DNA of 64,000 nucleotides, taken from positions 27,759-91,758 of the forward strand of contig DATNCQ010000095.1 in assembly GCA_035571515.1 (NCBI GenBank). The letters are read 5' to 3'. The position numbers and the translations under genes were made by a program. Each line of letters opens with the position of its first letter. Positions within the stretch are counted from its first letter, which is position 1. Shown in pieces: positions 42,164 to 50,240 of the stretch. Source of the stretch: Gp6-AA40 sp035571515 (GTDB lineage: Bacteria > Acidobacteriota > Vicinamibacteria > Vicinamibacterales > UBA2999). The notes beneath the pieces are model-generated. The model worked only from the letters and a program-made list of their open reading frames with translations. It had not been told where the DNA came from and ran no database searches.

Positions 42164-43249
42164 GTGAGGGTCAGCATCGTCGGCGGCGGCATCATCGGCT
42201 GCGCCGTCGGCTACGAGCTCGCGTCACGCGGCGCCAGCGTCCGCATCGTCGACATGCGCGGCATCGGCCACGGCGCAACGCAGGCGTCGGCCGGCATCCT
42301 CGCGCCCTACATCGAAGGGCACATCGACGCGCTGCTGCGGCTCGGTGTGGCAAGCCTCGCCCTCTACGACGGCTTCATCGCGCGCGCCGCCGAGGATTCA
42401 CGACAGGCGATTGAATACGAGCGCTGCGGGACGCTGCACGTCGCGAGTAATGACGCCGCGGCGATGGAGCTGGCGCTGGCGGCCCGCCGCTTCGCGCACG
42501 AAGGCATCGCGCACGAGTTGATGCCCGGGCACGAGGCGCGCCGCCTCGAAGCGGGCCTCTCGCCGCGGCTCATCTCCGCGCTGCTACTGCCGATGCACGG
42601 CTACGTTCGCGCGGCGGAGCTGACGTTCGCGCTCGCGGCTGCCGCGGAGCGTCTCGGCGCCGAGTTCATGACCGCGCACGTCGACGAGATGTGCGCCGCC
42701 GCAAACGGTATCGCACTGAAGACGAGCGCCGGCCGCATCGAGAGCGACGTGTTGATTCTCGCCGCCGGCTGCTGGAGCGGCCGCGTGCCGCCGGTGCAGC
42801 CGCCGGTTCGCCCCGTGCGCGGGCAGCTACTGCACCTGCACTTCACCGAGCGTCCGTTGTCGCACGTCGTGTGGGGGACGGACTGCTACCTCGTGCCGTG
42901 GCGCAACGGTGCGCTGCTGGTTGGGGCGACCGTCGAGGAGGCCGGGTTCGACGAGACGGCGACGGCCGACGGCGTCTCGCGCCTGCTCGCAGGCAGCGCG
43001 GGGCTGCTGACGGCCGTTCCGCAGGCGCGCTTCGAGACGGTGCGCGTCGGGCTGCGGCCCGGCACGCCGGACGAGTTGCCTCTGATTGGCCCAGCGTCCA
43101 CAATGCCCGGCGTGTACTACGCCACCGGTCACTACCGGAACGGTGTGCTGCTCGCGCCGCTGACGGCAAAGCTCGTCGCGGACCTCGTCACCGGCGGGGC
43201 GCGCGACCCGGCGCTCGACCTCGTGCGCCCGGATCGCTTCGGGCTGTGA
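42164..43249 (+). CDS. thiO: ThiO-like glycine oxidase / FAD-dependent oxidoreductase
   Basis: 361 residues, GTG start. FAD motif RVSIVGGGIIGCAVGYELAS, GATQASAGILAPYIEG (the ThiO-typical ASAG-x-LAP), and the C-terminal VGLRPGTPDELPLIGP then GHYRNGVLLAPLTAKLVADL. ThiO oxidises glycine for the thiamine thiazole; no thiS/thiG lies nearby, so a related amine oxidase is possible. Confidence 0.85.
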   Translation: MRVSIVGGGIIGCAVGYELASRGASVRIVDMRGIGHGATQASAGILAPYIEGHIDALLRLGVASLALYDGFIARAAEDSRQAIEYERCGTLHVASNDAAAMELALAARRFAHEGIAHELMPGHEARRLEAGLSPRLISALLLPMHGYVRAAELTFALAAAAERLGAEFMTAHVDEMCAAANGIALKTSAGRIESDVLILAAGCWSGRVPPVQPPVRPVRGQLLHLHFTERPLSHVVWGTDCYLVPWRNGALLVGATVEEAGFDETATADGVSRLLAGSAGLLTAVPQARFETVRVGLRPGTPDELPLIGPASTMPGVYYATGHYRNGVLLAPLTAKLVADLVTGGARDPALDLVRPDRFGL

Positions 43250-43286
43250 ACCACGGAGAGACCGCTTCGCGGCCGCCGCGAAGCGC

Positions 43287-43589
43287 ATGAGCAGGGCTAT
43301 GACGTTACTTTCACAGACACAGATCGACGAGGCGCTGAAGGCGCTCGACGGGTGGACGCGTGACGGCGACGCGATCCGCAAGCAGTTCACGTTCAAGGGA
43401 TTTCCGGAGGCGGTGGCGTTCGTCACTCGCCTCGTGCCCGATGCGGAGCGCGCCGACCATCATCCCGACATCACCATCAACTACCGGCGCGTCACGCTGT
43501 CCTGGTCCACCCACGACGAAGGCGGCCTGACCGCCAAGGACATCGCGGGGGCGAAGATTGCCGACGGCCACGCCCGCGAGCAGACGTGA
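43287..43589 (+). CDS. phhB: pterin-4a-carbinolamine dehydratase
   Basis: 100 residues. The family signature with active-site histidines is ADHHPDITINYRRVTLSWST then HDEGGLT. It recycles tetrahydrobiopterin-4a-carbinolamine for aromatic amino acid hydroxylases. ATG 43287 or the in-frame ATG 43299 could be the start. Stop overlaps the MerR gene start (GTGA). Confidence 0.95.
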   Translation: MSRAMTLLSQTQIDEALKALDGWTRDGDAIRKQFTFKGFPEAVAFVTRLVPDAERADHHPDITINYRRVTLSWSTHDEGGLTAKDIAGAKIADGHAREQT

Positions 43590-44095
43590 GGCTCAAGAAG
43601 CATTACTCGTCGCGCGAGGTCGCGTCGCTGACGGGTCTCACCGCGCGGCAACTGCAGTGGTGGGATTCGAAGCGGCTGTTCATCCCCGCCATCGCGCCCC
43701 AGCGCACCGAGGCCGGCGGCTTCACCGAGCGGCGCTACACGCCGCTCGACGTGCTGGAGCTGCAGGTGCTGGCGGACCTGCGCCGCCGCGGCTTCTCAAT
43801 CCCGCGGCTGCGGCGGCTGCTCTCCACGCTCCGCGGCGCGTTCGGCGTGCGCCTGTACGAGGCGATCGGCGATGGCGGCCCGCTGACGCTGTTCATCGGC
43901 GGCGATCAGCTGTTCGCGCGGACGGCGGACGGGCAGCTCTACAACCTGGATCGACCGGAGCAGGCGTTGATGATGGTCGGGGAAGAGCTGGCGCTCCGTC
44001 CTCTCGCGGCGCGGGAGAGACGCCGGCGCACGGCGACGGCCACGAAGATCACGAAGAAGGGAACCACGAAGAGCACGAAGGGCACGAAGAACTGA
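43586..44095 (+). CDS. MerR-family regulator
   Basis: 169 residues. MerR helix-turn-helix at 6-74: HYSSREVASLTGLTARQLQW, GGFTERRYTPLDVLELQVLA, DLRRRGFSIPRLRRLLSTLR. The remaining part (FGVRLYEAIGDGGPLTLFIG, DQLFARTADGQLYNLDRPEQ) is a small effector region. The last about 20 residues (Thr/Lys-rich) are coded by a CACGAAG repeat and are probably a spurious extension of a once shorter protein. Partners: phhB upstream by overlap. Confidence 0.9.
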   Translation: MRLKKHYSSREVASLTGLTARQLQWWDSKRLFIPAIAPQRTEAGGFTERRYTPLDVLELQVLADLRRRGFSIPRLRRLLSTLRGAFGVRLYEAIGDGGPLTLFIGGDQLFARTADGQLYNLDRPEQALMMVGEELALRPLAARERRRRTATATKITKKGTTKSTKGTKN

Positions 44096-44150
44096 AGGGC
44101 ACGAAGGGGCACGAAGAACTGAAGGGCATGAAGAACTGAAGATCGCGAAG
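44041..44150. repeat. CACGAAGA/CACGAAGG direct repeats
   Basis: At least seven copies of CACGAAGR, and three of GAACTGAAG, run through the end of the MerR gene and its 3' flank. Related inverted copies at 31957-32004. Confidence 0.85.
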
Positions 44151-44160
44151 ACGACTTGGC

Positions 44161-44478
44161 TTACCGGATGGGGAAGATCTTTTCGAGGCCGTCCGCGGGG
44201 CGCGCGATGACGTGCACGCCGACGAGCTCGCCGACGCGCCGCGCGGCGGCGGCCCCGGCATCGGTCGCAGCCTTCACGGAGCCGACGTCGCCGCGAATGA
44301 GCGCGGTGACCAGCCCCGCATCCACCTTCTGCCAGCTCACGAGGACGACGTTCGCCGTCTTCAGCATCGCGTCGGCGGCTTCGATCATGCCGACGAGGCC
44401 GCGCGTCTCGATCATGCCGAGCGCGTCGCCAATGTCGGGTTGATTGTTGGCTGGTGAATCCTTCTGGGGTGGGGTCAT
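44161..44478 (-). CDS. microcompartment (BMC) shell protein, hexamer type, orphan
   Basis: 105 residues. A single BMC domain: ALGMIETRGLVGMIEAADAM, LKTANVVLVSWQKVDAGLVT, ALIRGDVGSVKAATDAGAAA, ARRVGELVGVHVIARPADGL. Such proteins form hexameric tiles of bacterial microcompartments, with a central pore loop. No enzyme core, BMC-T or pentamer gene is nearby; it stands alone between a MerR gene and a bacillithiol-transferase gene. The N-terminal extension MTPPQKDSPANNQ is atypical. Confidence 0.92.
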   Translation of the reverse strand: MTPPQKDSPANNQPDIGDALGMIETRGLVGMIEAADAMLKTANVVLVSWQKVDAGLVTALIRGDVGSVKAATDAGAAAARRVGELVGVHVIARPADGLEKIFPIR

Positions 44479-44491
44479 CGGACGCCCTACT

Positions 44492-45019
44492 CTACCACCC
44501 TTCCCGCTCGCGCAGCCGCGTGATGTGCGCGACGTGATGCAGCGAGTGCCACGCGTAGGTCTGCCCCAGGTAGTCGACCGTGATGGCGCCGATTTCCGGG
44601 TGATAGAACGGACGCTCGAACTGCTCCGGCGCGAGCGCGCGCAGCACGGCCACCCAGCGCGCGTGCAGGCCGTCGAGAATCGACAGCGAGGGCTCGATCG
44701 GCAGGCTCTGATCGGAGAGGTTCGCGAACGCGTCCTGGTCGTACGGCTTCACCGTCGGGTGGTCCTCGGTGAGCGCGAGCTTCAGGCGGACGAACGCGTT
44801 CATGTGGCTGTCGGGCACATGGTGCACGACCTGACGCACCGTCCATCCGCCGGGGCGGTAGGGCGTGTCGAGCTGCGTGTCCGAGAGGCCGCGCACCGCC
44901 TCGCGCATCCGACCGGGCAGCTCGGCGATGGCGGCGATGGCGTCGGAGCGCATCGCCGCCGTGACGGTGGGGGGCATCGTGAACTCGCCGATCGGATATC
45001 GCAAATCGGTCGTCGTCAT
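44492..45019 (-). CDS. bstA: BstA/YfiT-type bacillithiol S-transferase
   Basis: 175 residues from MTTTDLRYPIGEF. DinB-fold, with LSDTQLDTPYRPGGWTVRQV, VHHVPDSHMNAFVRLKLALT and WHSLHHVAHI: metal-site histidines conserved. Very like Bacillus YfiT, a bacillithiol transferase. It fits with bshB1-bshA earlier in the window. A few residues upstream (MYKVR) could also start. Divergent from a GNAT gene. Confidence 0.92.
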   Translation of the reverse strand: MTTTDLRYPIGEFTMPPTVTAAMRSDAIAAIAELPGRMREAVRGLSDTQLDTPYRPGGWTVRQVVHHVPDSHMNAFVRLKLALTEDHPTVKPYDQDAFANLSDQSLPIEPSLSILDGLHARWVAVLRALAPEQFERPFYHPEIGAITVDYLGQTYAWHSLHHVAHITRLREREGW

Positions 45020-45102
45020 GCGCACCTTGTACATCCAAACGGGCGGACATTGGGAGCGATACAATGCCTGCCTTTCCACCTTCCAACTCTCGAGGAGTCT
45101 CC

Positions 45103-46074
45103 TTGCGGTTCGTCCCGGCTGAAGGCCTCATTCTCGAAGACATTCTCGACGCGACGTATCCCCTCTGGAACGAAGGGCTCACGCGCGACGCCTATGGGAA
45201 GTGGAATGCCGCGCAACTGAAGACGGCGTGGGGCCGCGGTCACCTGCGCCGGTTCGCGCTGCTCGACGACCGCGGCCGCTGGGTGGCGGCCGCCAAGCGC
45301 TACCTGTGGCCGATGCGGCTCGATGGCGTGGACGGCGTGATGTGCGGCGTGGGCGCCGTGTTCACGCGGCAGGAGGAGCGCGGGCGCGGGTACGGCCACG
45401 CCATCGTCAACCAGCTGGTCGAGCACGCGCGCGGCGAAGGTGCCACCGTCGCGGGACTGTTCTCGGAAATCGGCGAGCAGTACTACCAGCGGGTCGGTTT
45501 CGTCACCGTCCCGCTCGACGAAGTGGACGTCGAGGTCGAACGGAAGGGTGGCGCTCCGGCGATGCTCGTGCGGTCGGGCGAGGAACGCGACCTGCCGGCG
45601 ATCGCCGCGATGCACGCGGCGAGAACAGACGGGGTCCGGTTCGCGCTGCGCCGCGACCCGCCGCTCATCGAGTACGCGCTGGCGAAAAAGCGCCTGCTTG
45701 CCGGCCTGGGCCGCGGGACAGAGACGCGCACCGAGCGGCAGACCGAATTCTTCGTCGCGGAGGAAGGCGCGTCCGCCGCCGCCTACGTCGTCCTGACGGT
45801 CAGCGCCGGGGGGTGGACGCTCGAGGAGGCCGGCGACCGCGATCCGGCGGGCGCGCGCCTCGGCGCCATCCTGCAGGTGCTACTCGCGCGCGAACCGTCG
45901 CGCCCGGCCCCGCTCATTCGGGCGTGGTGGCCGCGTGCGATGACCGTGCCGCCGCAAGTCCGCCTGACCAACCGCATCCCGGCGCGCGATATCTTCATGC
46001 TGCGGCCGATCGGAAACGCCGGGATCCCCGCGCGTCCCGAAGAGGTCTTTTACTGGAGATCGGATTATTTCTAG
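45103..46074 (+). CDS. GNAT-family acetyltransferase (Eis-like architecture)
   Basis: 323 residues from TTG 45103, which has GAGGAG 5 bp upstream; an ATG at 45064 has no such site and its extra residues come from a repeat-like stretch. N-terminal GNAT domain: VMCGVGAVFTRQEERGRGYG (acetyl-CoA loop), HAIVNQLVEHARGEGATVAG, LFSEIGEQYYQRVGF. A long C-terminal half (AMLVRSGEERDLPAIAAMHA) follows a second weak GNAT-like region. Substrate unknown. Confidence 0.85.
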   Translation: MRFVPAEGLILEDILDATYPLWNEGLTRDAYGKWNAAQLKTAWGRGHLRRFALLDDRGRWVAAAKRYLWPMRLDGVDGVMCGVGAVFTRQEERGRGYGHAIVNQLVEHARGEGATVAGLFSEIGEQYYQRVGFVTVPLDEVDVEVERKGGAPAMLVRSGEERDLPAIAAMHAARTDGVRFALRRDPPLIEYALAKKRLLAGLGRGTETRTERQTEFFVAEEGASAAAYVVLTVSAGGWTLEEAGDRDPAGARLGAILQVLLAREPSRPAPLIRAWWPRAMTVPPQVRLTNRIPARDIFMLRPIGNAGIPARPEEVFYWRSDYF

Positions 46075-46242
46075 GGCCGCCTGAAGGCGGCCCCGACGAC
46101 AGTCCGTACGTGGGGGCCGCCTTCAGCCGGCCCGCGAGATCCGTCCGTAGGGCTGGCTTCAGCCGGCCCACAAGATCCTCCGTAGGGGCTGGCTTCAGCC
46201 GCCCCACAAGATCCTCCGTAGGGGCCGGCTTTAGCCGGCCCG
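46074..46242. repeat. tandem array of REP-like hairpins
   Basis: At least five GGCCGGCTTCAGCCGGCC-type palindromes in a row; the last three units have a 35- to 36-bp period, starting at 46147, 46182 and 46218, each with GTAGGGG before and CACAAGATCCTCC after. The first (46074) is GGGCCGCC/GGCGGCCCC with loop TGAA. The array separates the GNAT gene from xdhC. Confidence 0.9.
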
Positions 46243-46273
46243 TCCGATACGGCCCATCCGATAAGATACCGGT

Positions 46274-47122
46274 ATGTCCCAGGAAGTCCTGACCGAGCTC
46301 GTGAAGGCGCTCGAGCGCGGTGACGAGGTGGCGCTCGTCACCATCGTCGCGGCGCAGGGGTCGACCCCGCAGCGGGTCGGCGCCAAGATGCTCGTGTATC
46401 CGGACGGCAGGATCTCGGGCACCATCGGCGGCGGCTGCTACGAGAACGACGCGCTCGGCAAGGCCCGGGAAGCGCTCCTTGCGCGCAAGCCGCGGCTCGT
46501 CAAGTACGATCTCACCGACGACTTCGCGGAGGAGTCGGGTCTCATTTGCGGGGGACAGATGACGGTCTACATCGAGCCCGTTGAAGCGGCCCCGCAGCTC
46601 TACATCGTGGGCGCCGGCCACGTCGGCCACCAGCTCGCGCACGTGGCGCGCCCCGTCGGCTTCCGCATCCACGTGCTCGACGACCGCGAGAAGTTCGCCA
46701 ACGCCGAGCGCTTCCCCGAGGCCGAGGAGATCATCGTCGACTCGATTCCAGACTGGCTGCACAAGGCCGAGATTCCGCCGAGCGCCTACGTCGTCGTCGT
46801 CACGCGCGGCCACCGCCACGACCTCGACGCGCTCCGTTCGCTCGCGGCGCGCGACCTGCGCTACATCGGCCTGATCGGCAGCAAGGCGAAGGTCAAGAAA
46901 ATCTACGACGCGCTCGTCGAGGAGGGGATGCCGGTCGAATGCCTCGGGCGCATTCACGCTCCCATCGGCCTCGATATCGGCGCCGTCTCGCCGGAAGAGA
47001 TCGCCATCAGCATCCTCGCCGAGCTGATCGCGGTCCGCCGCGGCCGGATCGACGAACCGCACGTCGCCTCCGCGTCGCTGCAGTGGAAGAAGCTGCCGGC
47101 CTCGCTCGCCAGCAAGGAATGA
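46274..47122 (+). CDS. xdhC: XdhC-like molybdoenzyme maturation factor
   Basis: 282 residues. XdhC N-terminal block VALVTIVAAQGSTPQRVGAK, GTIGGGCYEN, LTDDFAEESGLICGGQM, then a Rossmann fold LYIVGAGHVGHQLAHVARPV. It binds molybdopterin cofactor and inserts it, sulfurated, into xanthine-dehydrogenase-type enzymes. The start of the next gene overlaps its stop (ATGA). No molybdoenzyme subunit is in the window. Confidence 0.93.
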   Translation: MSQEVLTELVKALERGDEVALVTIVAAQGSTPQRVGAKMLVYPDGRISGTIGGGCYENDALGKAREALLARKPRLVKYDLTDDFAEESGLICGGQMTVYIEPVEAAPQLYIVGAGHVGHQLAHVARPVGFRIHVLDDREKFANAERFPEAEEIIVDSIPDWLHKAEIPPSAYVVVVTRGHRHDLDALRSLAARDLRYIGLIGSKAKVKKIYDALVEEGMPVECLGRIHAPIGLDIGAVSPEEIAISILAELIAVRRGRIDEPHVASASLQWKKLPASLASKE

Positions 47123-47730
47123 TCCCGGCCATCGTGCTGGCTGCGGGCAAATCGTCCCGCATGGGGCGCACCAAGGCGCTCCTGCCGGCAGATCCGTCCG
47201 GCGAGACCTTCCTCAACCGTGTCGTGCGCGTGCTGCGCGAGGGGGGCGCCGAGGCCATTGTCGTCGTCATCGGCGGCGATGCGGCGGCTGTTCGCGCGTC
47301 GCTTCCTCGAGACGAGGCGTCGCTGGCCGCCGTCGAGAACCCTCATTTCGAGGACGGGCAACTGTCGTCGCTGCACGTGGGGCTCGCCGCGCTCGAGCAG
47401 CGGTACGACGGCATCGAGGCGGCGATGGTGACGCTGGTGGACCTGCCGCTCATCTCCCCGTCCACCGTCCGCGCCGTGTTCGACGCGTTCCGTGCGCACC
47501 CCGACGCGCCCCTTGTCAGGCCCCGTCGCGCCGGCCGATACGGCCATCCGGTGATCTTCAATCGCTCGATTTTCGGCGAGTTGCGGCGGGCGGACCCCGC
47601 GAAAGGCGCCAAGCCCGTGGTCCACGCGCACGAGGCGGAGGAAGTGCACGTCGACGTGGACGACCCGGGCGCCTTCGCCGACATCGACACGCCCGAGGAT
47701 TACGACCGGATCATCCGCCCGCGGGTGTAG
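47119..47730 (+). CDS. MocA-like nucleotidyltransferase (molybdopterin cytidylyltransferase family)
   Basis: 203 residues. Nucleotide-binding LAAGKSSRMGRTKALLPAD, the metal-binding LVDLPLISPSTV, and the PRRAGRYGHPVIFNRSIFG stretch followed by DIDTPEDYDRI. Matches the MobA-like/MocA family, which makes molybdopterin cytosine dinucleotide. Paired with xdhC by start-stop overlap, which supports MocA over a sugar-phosphate transferase. Confidence 0.9.
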   Translation: MIPAIVLAAGKSSRMGRTKALLPADPSGETFLNRVVRVLREGGAEAIVVVIGGDAAAVRASLPRDEASLAAVENPHFEDGQLSSLHVGLAALEQRYDGIEAAMVTLVDLPLISPSTVRAVFDAFRAHPDAPLVRPRRAGRYGHPVIFNRSIFGELRRADPAKGAKPVVHAHEAEEVHVDVDDPGAFADIDTPEDYDRIIRPRV

Positions 47731-47757
47731 GATGGGCCCGCGAAAGGAGGGTGACCC

Positions 47758-48246
47758 ATGGAACACATCATCGGCAGGCTGCTGCACGACTACGAGCACG
47801 GAAAGTTGACCCGTCGCCAGCTCATTCAGACACTGGCGCTCACCGCGACCGCCGCGTCAGCGGCTGAGACCACGGTGATTGCCGCCCCTGCGAACGCGAC
47901 CTACATCAATCACGTGTCCATGCAGGTCGCCGATTACAAGAAGACGCGTGATTTCTATTCCGGCCTCTTCGGCATGAAAGTATCGAACGACGACGGCAAG
48001 CAGTGCCGCCTGACGTTCGGCGACAACATCCTCATCGCGCGCAACGCGAGCGAGCGGCCGGGCGCCAAGGTGGGCATCGATCACATCGCCTATACGCTGG
48101 CCGGCTGGGACACCGACAAGTCGGTCAAGCCGGCGGTGGAAGCGGAGTTGAAGCGGCGCGGGCTGATGATCCGCACGACCGAGGGCAGCTTCCACGTCGC
48201 GGATCCGGACGGCTTCGAAGTGCAGATGGGCGGAAAGAATCAGTAG
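47758..48246 (+). CDS. VOC-family protein with export-type N-terminus
   Basis: 162 residues; strong AGGAGGG ribosome site 5 bp before the ATG. N-terminus GKLTRRQLIQTLALTATAAS has a twin-arginine-like stretch and hydrophobic run, then one VOC domain: TYINHVSMQVADYKKTRDFY, SGLFGMKVS, and VADPDGFEVQMGGKNQ. Ligand unknown. If the signal is used, it is periplasmic, uncommon for this fold. Confidence 0.85.
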   Translation: MEHIIGRLLHDYEHGKLTRRQLIQTLALTATAASAAETTVIAAPANATYINHVSMQVADYKKTRDFYSGLFGMKVSNDDGKQCRLTFGDNILIARNASERPGAKVGIDHIAYTLAGWDTDKSVKPAVEAELKRRGLMIRTTEGSFHVADPDGFEVQMGGKNQ

Positions 48247-48270
48247 AGCGGGAAAATCAACAGGGCGCAG

Positions 48271-48292
48271 GGGCCGACCGTCAGGTCGGCCC
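48271..48292. repeat. REP-like GC hairpin
   Basis: Perfect 9-bp stem GGGCCGACC / GGTCGGCCC, loop GTCA. Dispersed family; lies between convergent genes. Confidence 0.85.
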
Positions 48293-48303
48293 ACCGCCCA
48301 CGC

Positions 48304-50196
48304 CTATCGATTCACGATCTTCAAATCGAGCGACTTCGTCTCGCCGTCGGCGAGCACGAACTGCGTCGCGCGCCCCTTGATCTGCTCCAGGAACTGCGGA
48401 TCTGCTCCCTCCCCGTCTTCGAGGTAGTCAACCGCGACGGCCAGATAGCGATCGTTGGCCGGCAGCGCCCTAATGCGGAACTGTCCCTGCTGATCGGCGC
48501 GCGCCGTCTTGACGAAACGTGACGGGAACGCCCACTTCGCGGGGTCGTCGGGGAACACGACGACCGTATAGTCGCGCGTGACGTCCCCCTTCGCCGTGGT
48601 GACCTTGCCGTTCAAGTCGCTCACCTTGTCAGTGACGATGATCTGCAGGCCGGAGTTTTCCGTGTTGCCGCGGAACTCGAGCGCCGAGTCGGTCACGTCG
48701 GCGCCGCCCAGCGTCACCGCCTTCAGCGTCCACTCCTGCGGCAGGCCGTTCACGCGAATGAACCGCTGACCGGCAAGGCCCGTGAGGACGAACGTGCCGT
48801 CGGCTTCGACGCGCGTCGGCCGATTGCCGAGCGGGCCTGGCACGAATTGGCCGTTCGCCGGCTGCGCCACGATCTGAATCTGATTCGTATTCAGCTTGGC
48901 GACCGACCCTTCGGCCGCGACGACGTTGCCGCTGAGGCTTGCGCCCTTGCCGGTGACGACCGTCAGTCCCGTCAGGTCCTCGCTGCCAACGGACAGCGGC
49001 ACCGCCGCCATCTCGATATCGTCGAAGCCACCGGGGCCGCCGACGCGAAAGGCGAAGCCGCCGCCACGCCCGCCGCCCGGTCCGCCGCCTGGCCCGGCGA
49101 CGGCCATCAGCGTGTAGTTGCCGGGCGAGACGTTCGCGATCGAGAAGCTGCCGTCGGGCCGCACGCGGCCGTTGCCGCCGAAGTTGAAGAGCACCGGACC
49201 ACCGCCAGGCCCGCCGGCGGCGTCGGCGGGCATCAGCGTGACCATTCCGTTGGTGAGCGCCGCGCCGGACGAATTGAGCGCCGTCCCGGTGATCTTCACC
49301 GTGCGAACGGGCTGCAGCGCGAAGTTCACGTTCGGCTGCTCCTGCCCGACGCCGAGCGTCAGGCGCTGCGCTTCCACCGGTGAGCCGACGCCGGGGTAGT
49401 AGGTGGAGGCGTAGCTCGTCGTGTCGCTGTTGTTGTCGTCGACGAAGGGACCGTTGCCGGCGCGCAGCGTGGCGCTGATGTAGTAGTCACCCGGCGCGAG
49501 GCCGTAGATGCGATAGGAGCCGGTGTCGTCGGTTTGATCCCCGCCGCCCGCAGGATTGAGGCGCCGCTGTCCCTGCACGATCTGGTAGCGCAGCACCTGC
49601 ACGCGGGCATTCGCGACGGCATCGCCGAACTCGTCGAAGATGCGGCCGGTGATCGCCGCGCCCTTCGGCAGCGCGAAGTCGGCGCGTTCCATCAACTGGC
49701 CATCGGCGATCTCGATCGGCGAGCCGGCTTCGAACGGCCGCTTCTGGCCGTAGCGGAGCGTCATGAACCCGGCCTTCGACGCGGTCAGCGTCCAGCGGCC
49801 GGCCGGAAGATCCTTGAACTCGAAGCGGCCGTTGGCATCGGTGCTGACGAGGCGATTGGCCCGCAGCTCGCCGGCCTGGGCGCGGACCTGCGCACGGCGC
49901 ACGGGCATCCCGTTGTCGGCCGTGACGACGCGCCCGCGGATGATCGCGGTGCCCGCAGCCTGGTCGCCCGATGCGTTGCCACCGGTCTGGTCGCGCGGAG
50001 GCAGTTGTCCGCGGCCGCCGCCACCGCCCTGGCCGAAGGCGCCCCCCTGGGCGCCGCCGCCCGCGCCTCCCTGCCGCGCCTGCGCGACGAGCGAAGGCGC
50101 GGATGCGCCGAGCGCAAGCGCAAAAAGAGCCGGCACCAGCCACGCCCGCCTTCGCCACTGCGCGGCTACGGCGCGGCAAGCCTCAGTTTGGGTCAT
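48304..50196 (-). CDS. exported protein with carboxypeptidase-regulatory-like domains
   Basis: 630 residues. Signal peptide about residues 14-38 (AWLVPALFALALGASAPSLV). Carboxypeptidase-regulatory-like beta-sandwich: IIRGRVVTADNGMPVRRAQV, DANGRFEFKDLPAGRWTLTA, and several further beta-sandwich segments (AITGRIFDEFGDAVANARVQ, SLSGNVVAAEGS). Gly-rich low-complexity stretches separate them. A cell-surface protein with several beta-sandwich modules, widespread in Acidobacteria; no enzymatic motif. Start is fixed by the signal peptide. Confidence 0.88.
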   Translation of the reverse strand: MTQTEACRAVAAQWRRRAWLVPALFALALGASAPSLVAQARQGGAGGGAQGGAFGQGGGGGRGQLPPRDQTGGNASGDQAAGTAIIRGRVVTADNGMPVRRAQVRAQAGELRANRLVSTDANGRFEFKDLPAGRWTLTASKAGFMTLRYGQKRPFEAGSPIEIADGQLMERADFALPKGAAITGRIFDEFGDAVANARVQVLRYQIVQGQRRLNPAGGGDQTDDTGSYRIYGLAPGDYYISATLRAGNGPFVDDNNSDTTSYASTYYPGVGSPVEAQRLTLGVGQEQPNVNFALQPVRTVKITGTALNSSGAALTNGMVTLMPADAAGGPGGGPVLFNFGGNGRVRPDGSFSIANVSPGNYTLMAVAGPGGGPGGGRGGGFAFRVGGPGGFDDIEMAAVPLSVGSEDLTGLTVVTGKGASLSGNVVAAEGSVAKLNTNQIQIVAQPANGQFVPGPLGNRPTRVEADGTFVLTGLAGQRFIRVNGLPQEWTLKAVTLGGADVTDSALEFRGNTENSGLQIIVTDKVSDLNGKVTTAKGDVTRDYTVVVFPDDPAKWAFPSRFVKTARADQQGQFRIRALPANDRYLAVAVDYLEDGEGADPQFLEQIKGRATQFVLADGETKSLDLKIVNR

Positions 50197-50240
50197 GGCG
50201 AAATTATGACGCTCCGGACAAGCCGAAAGTTGTGAAGGTT

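Noticed and set aside
46074..46242. CRISPR-like array
   Set aside because: Repeats are palindromic units of 35-36 bp with no unique spacers between them and no cas genes in the window.
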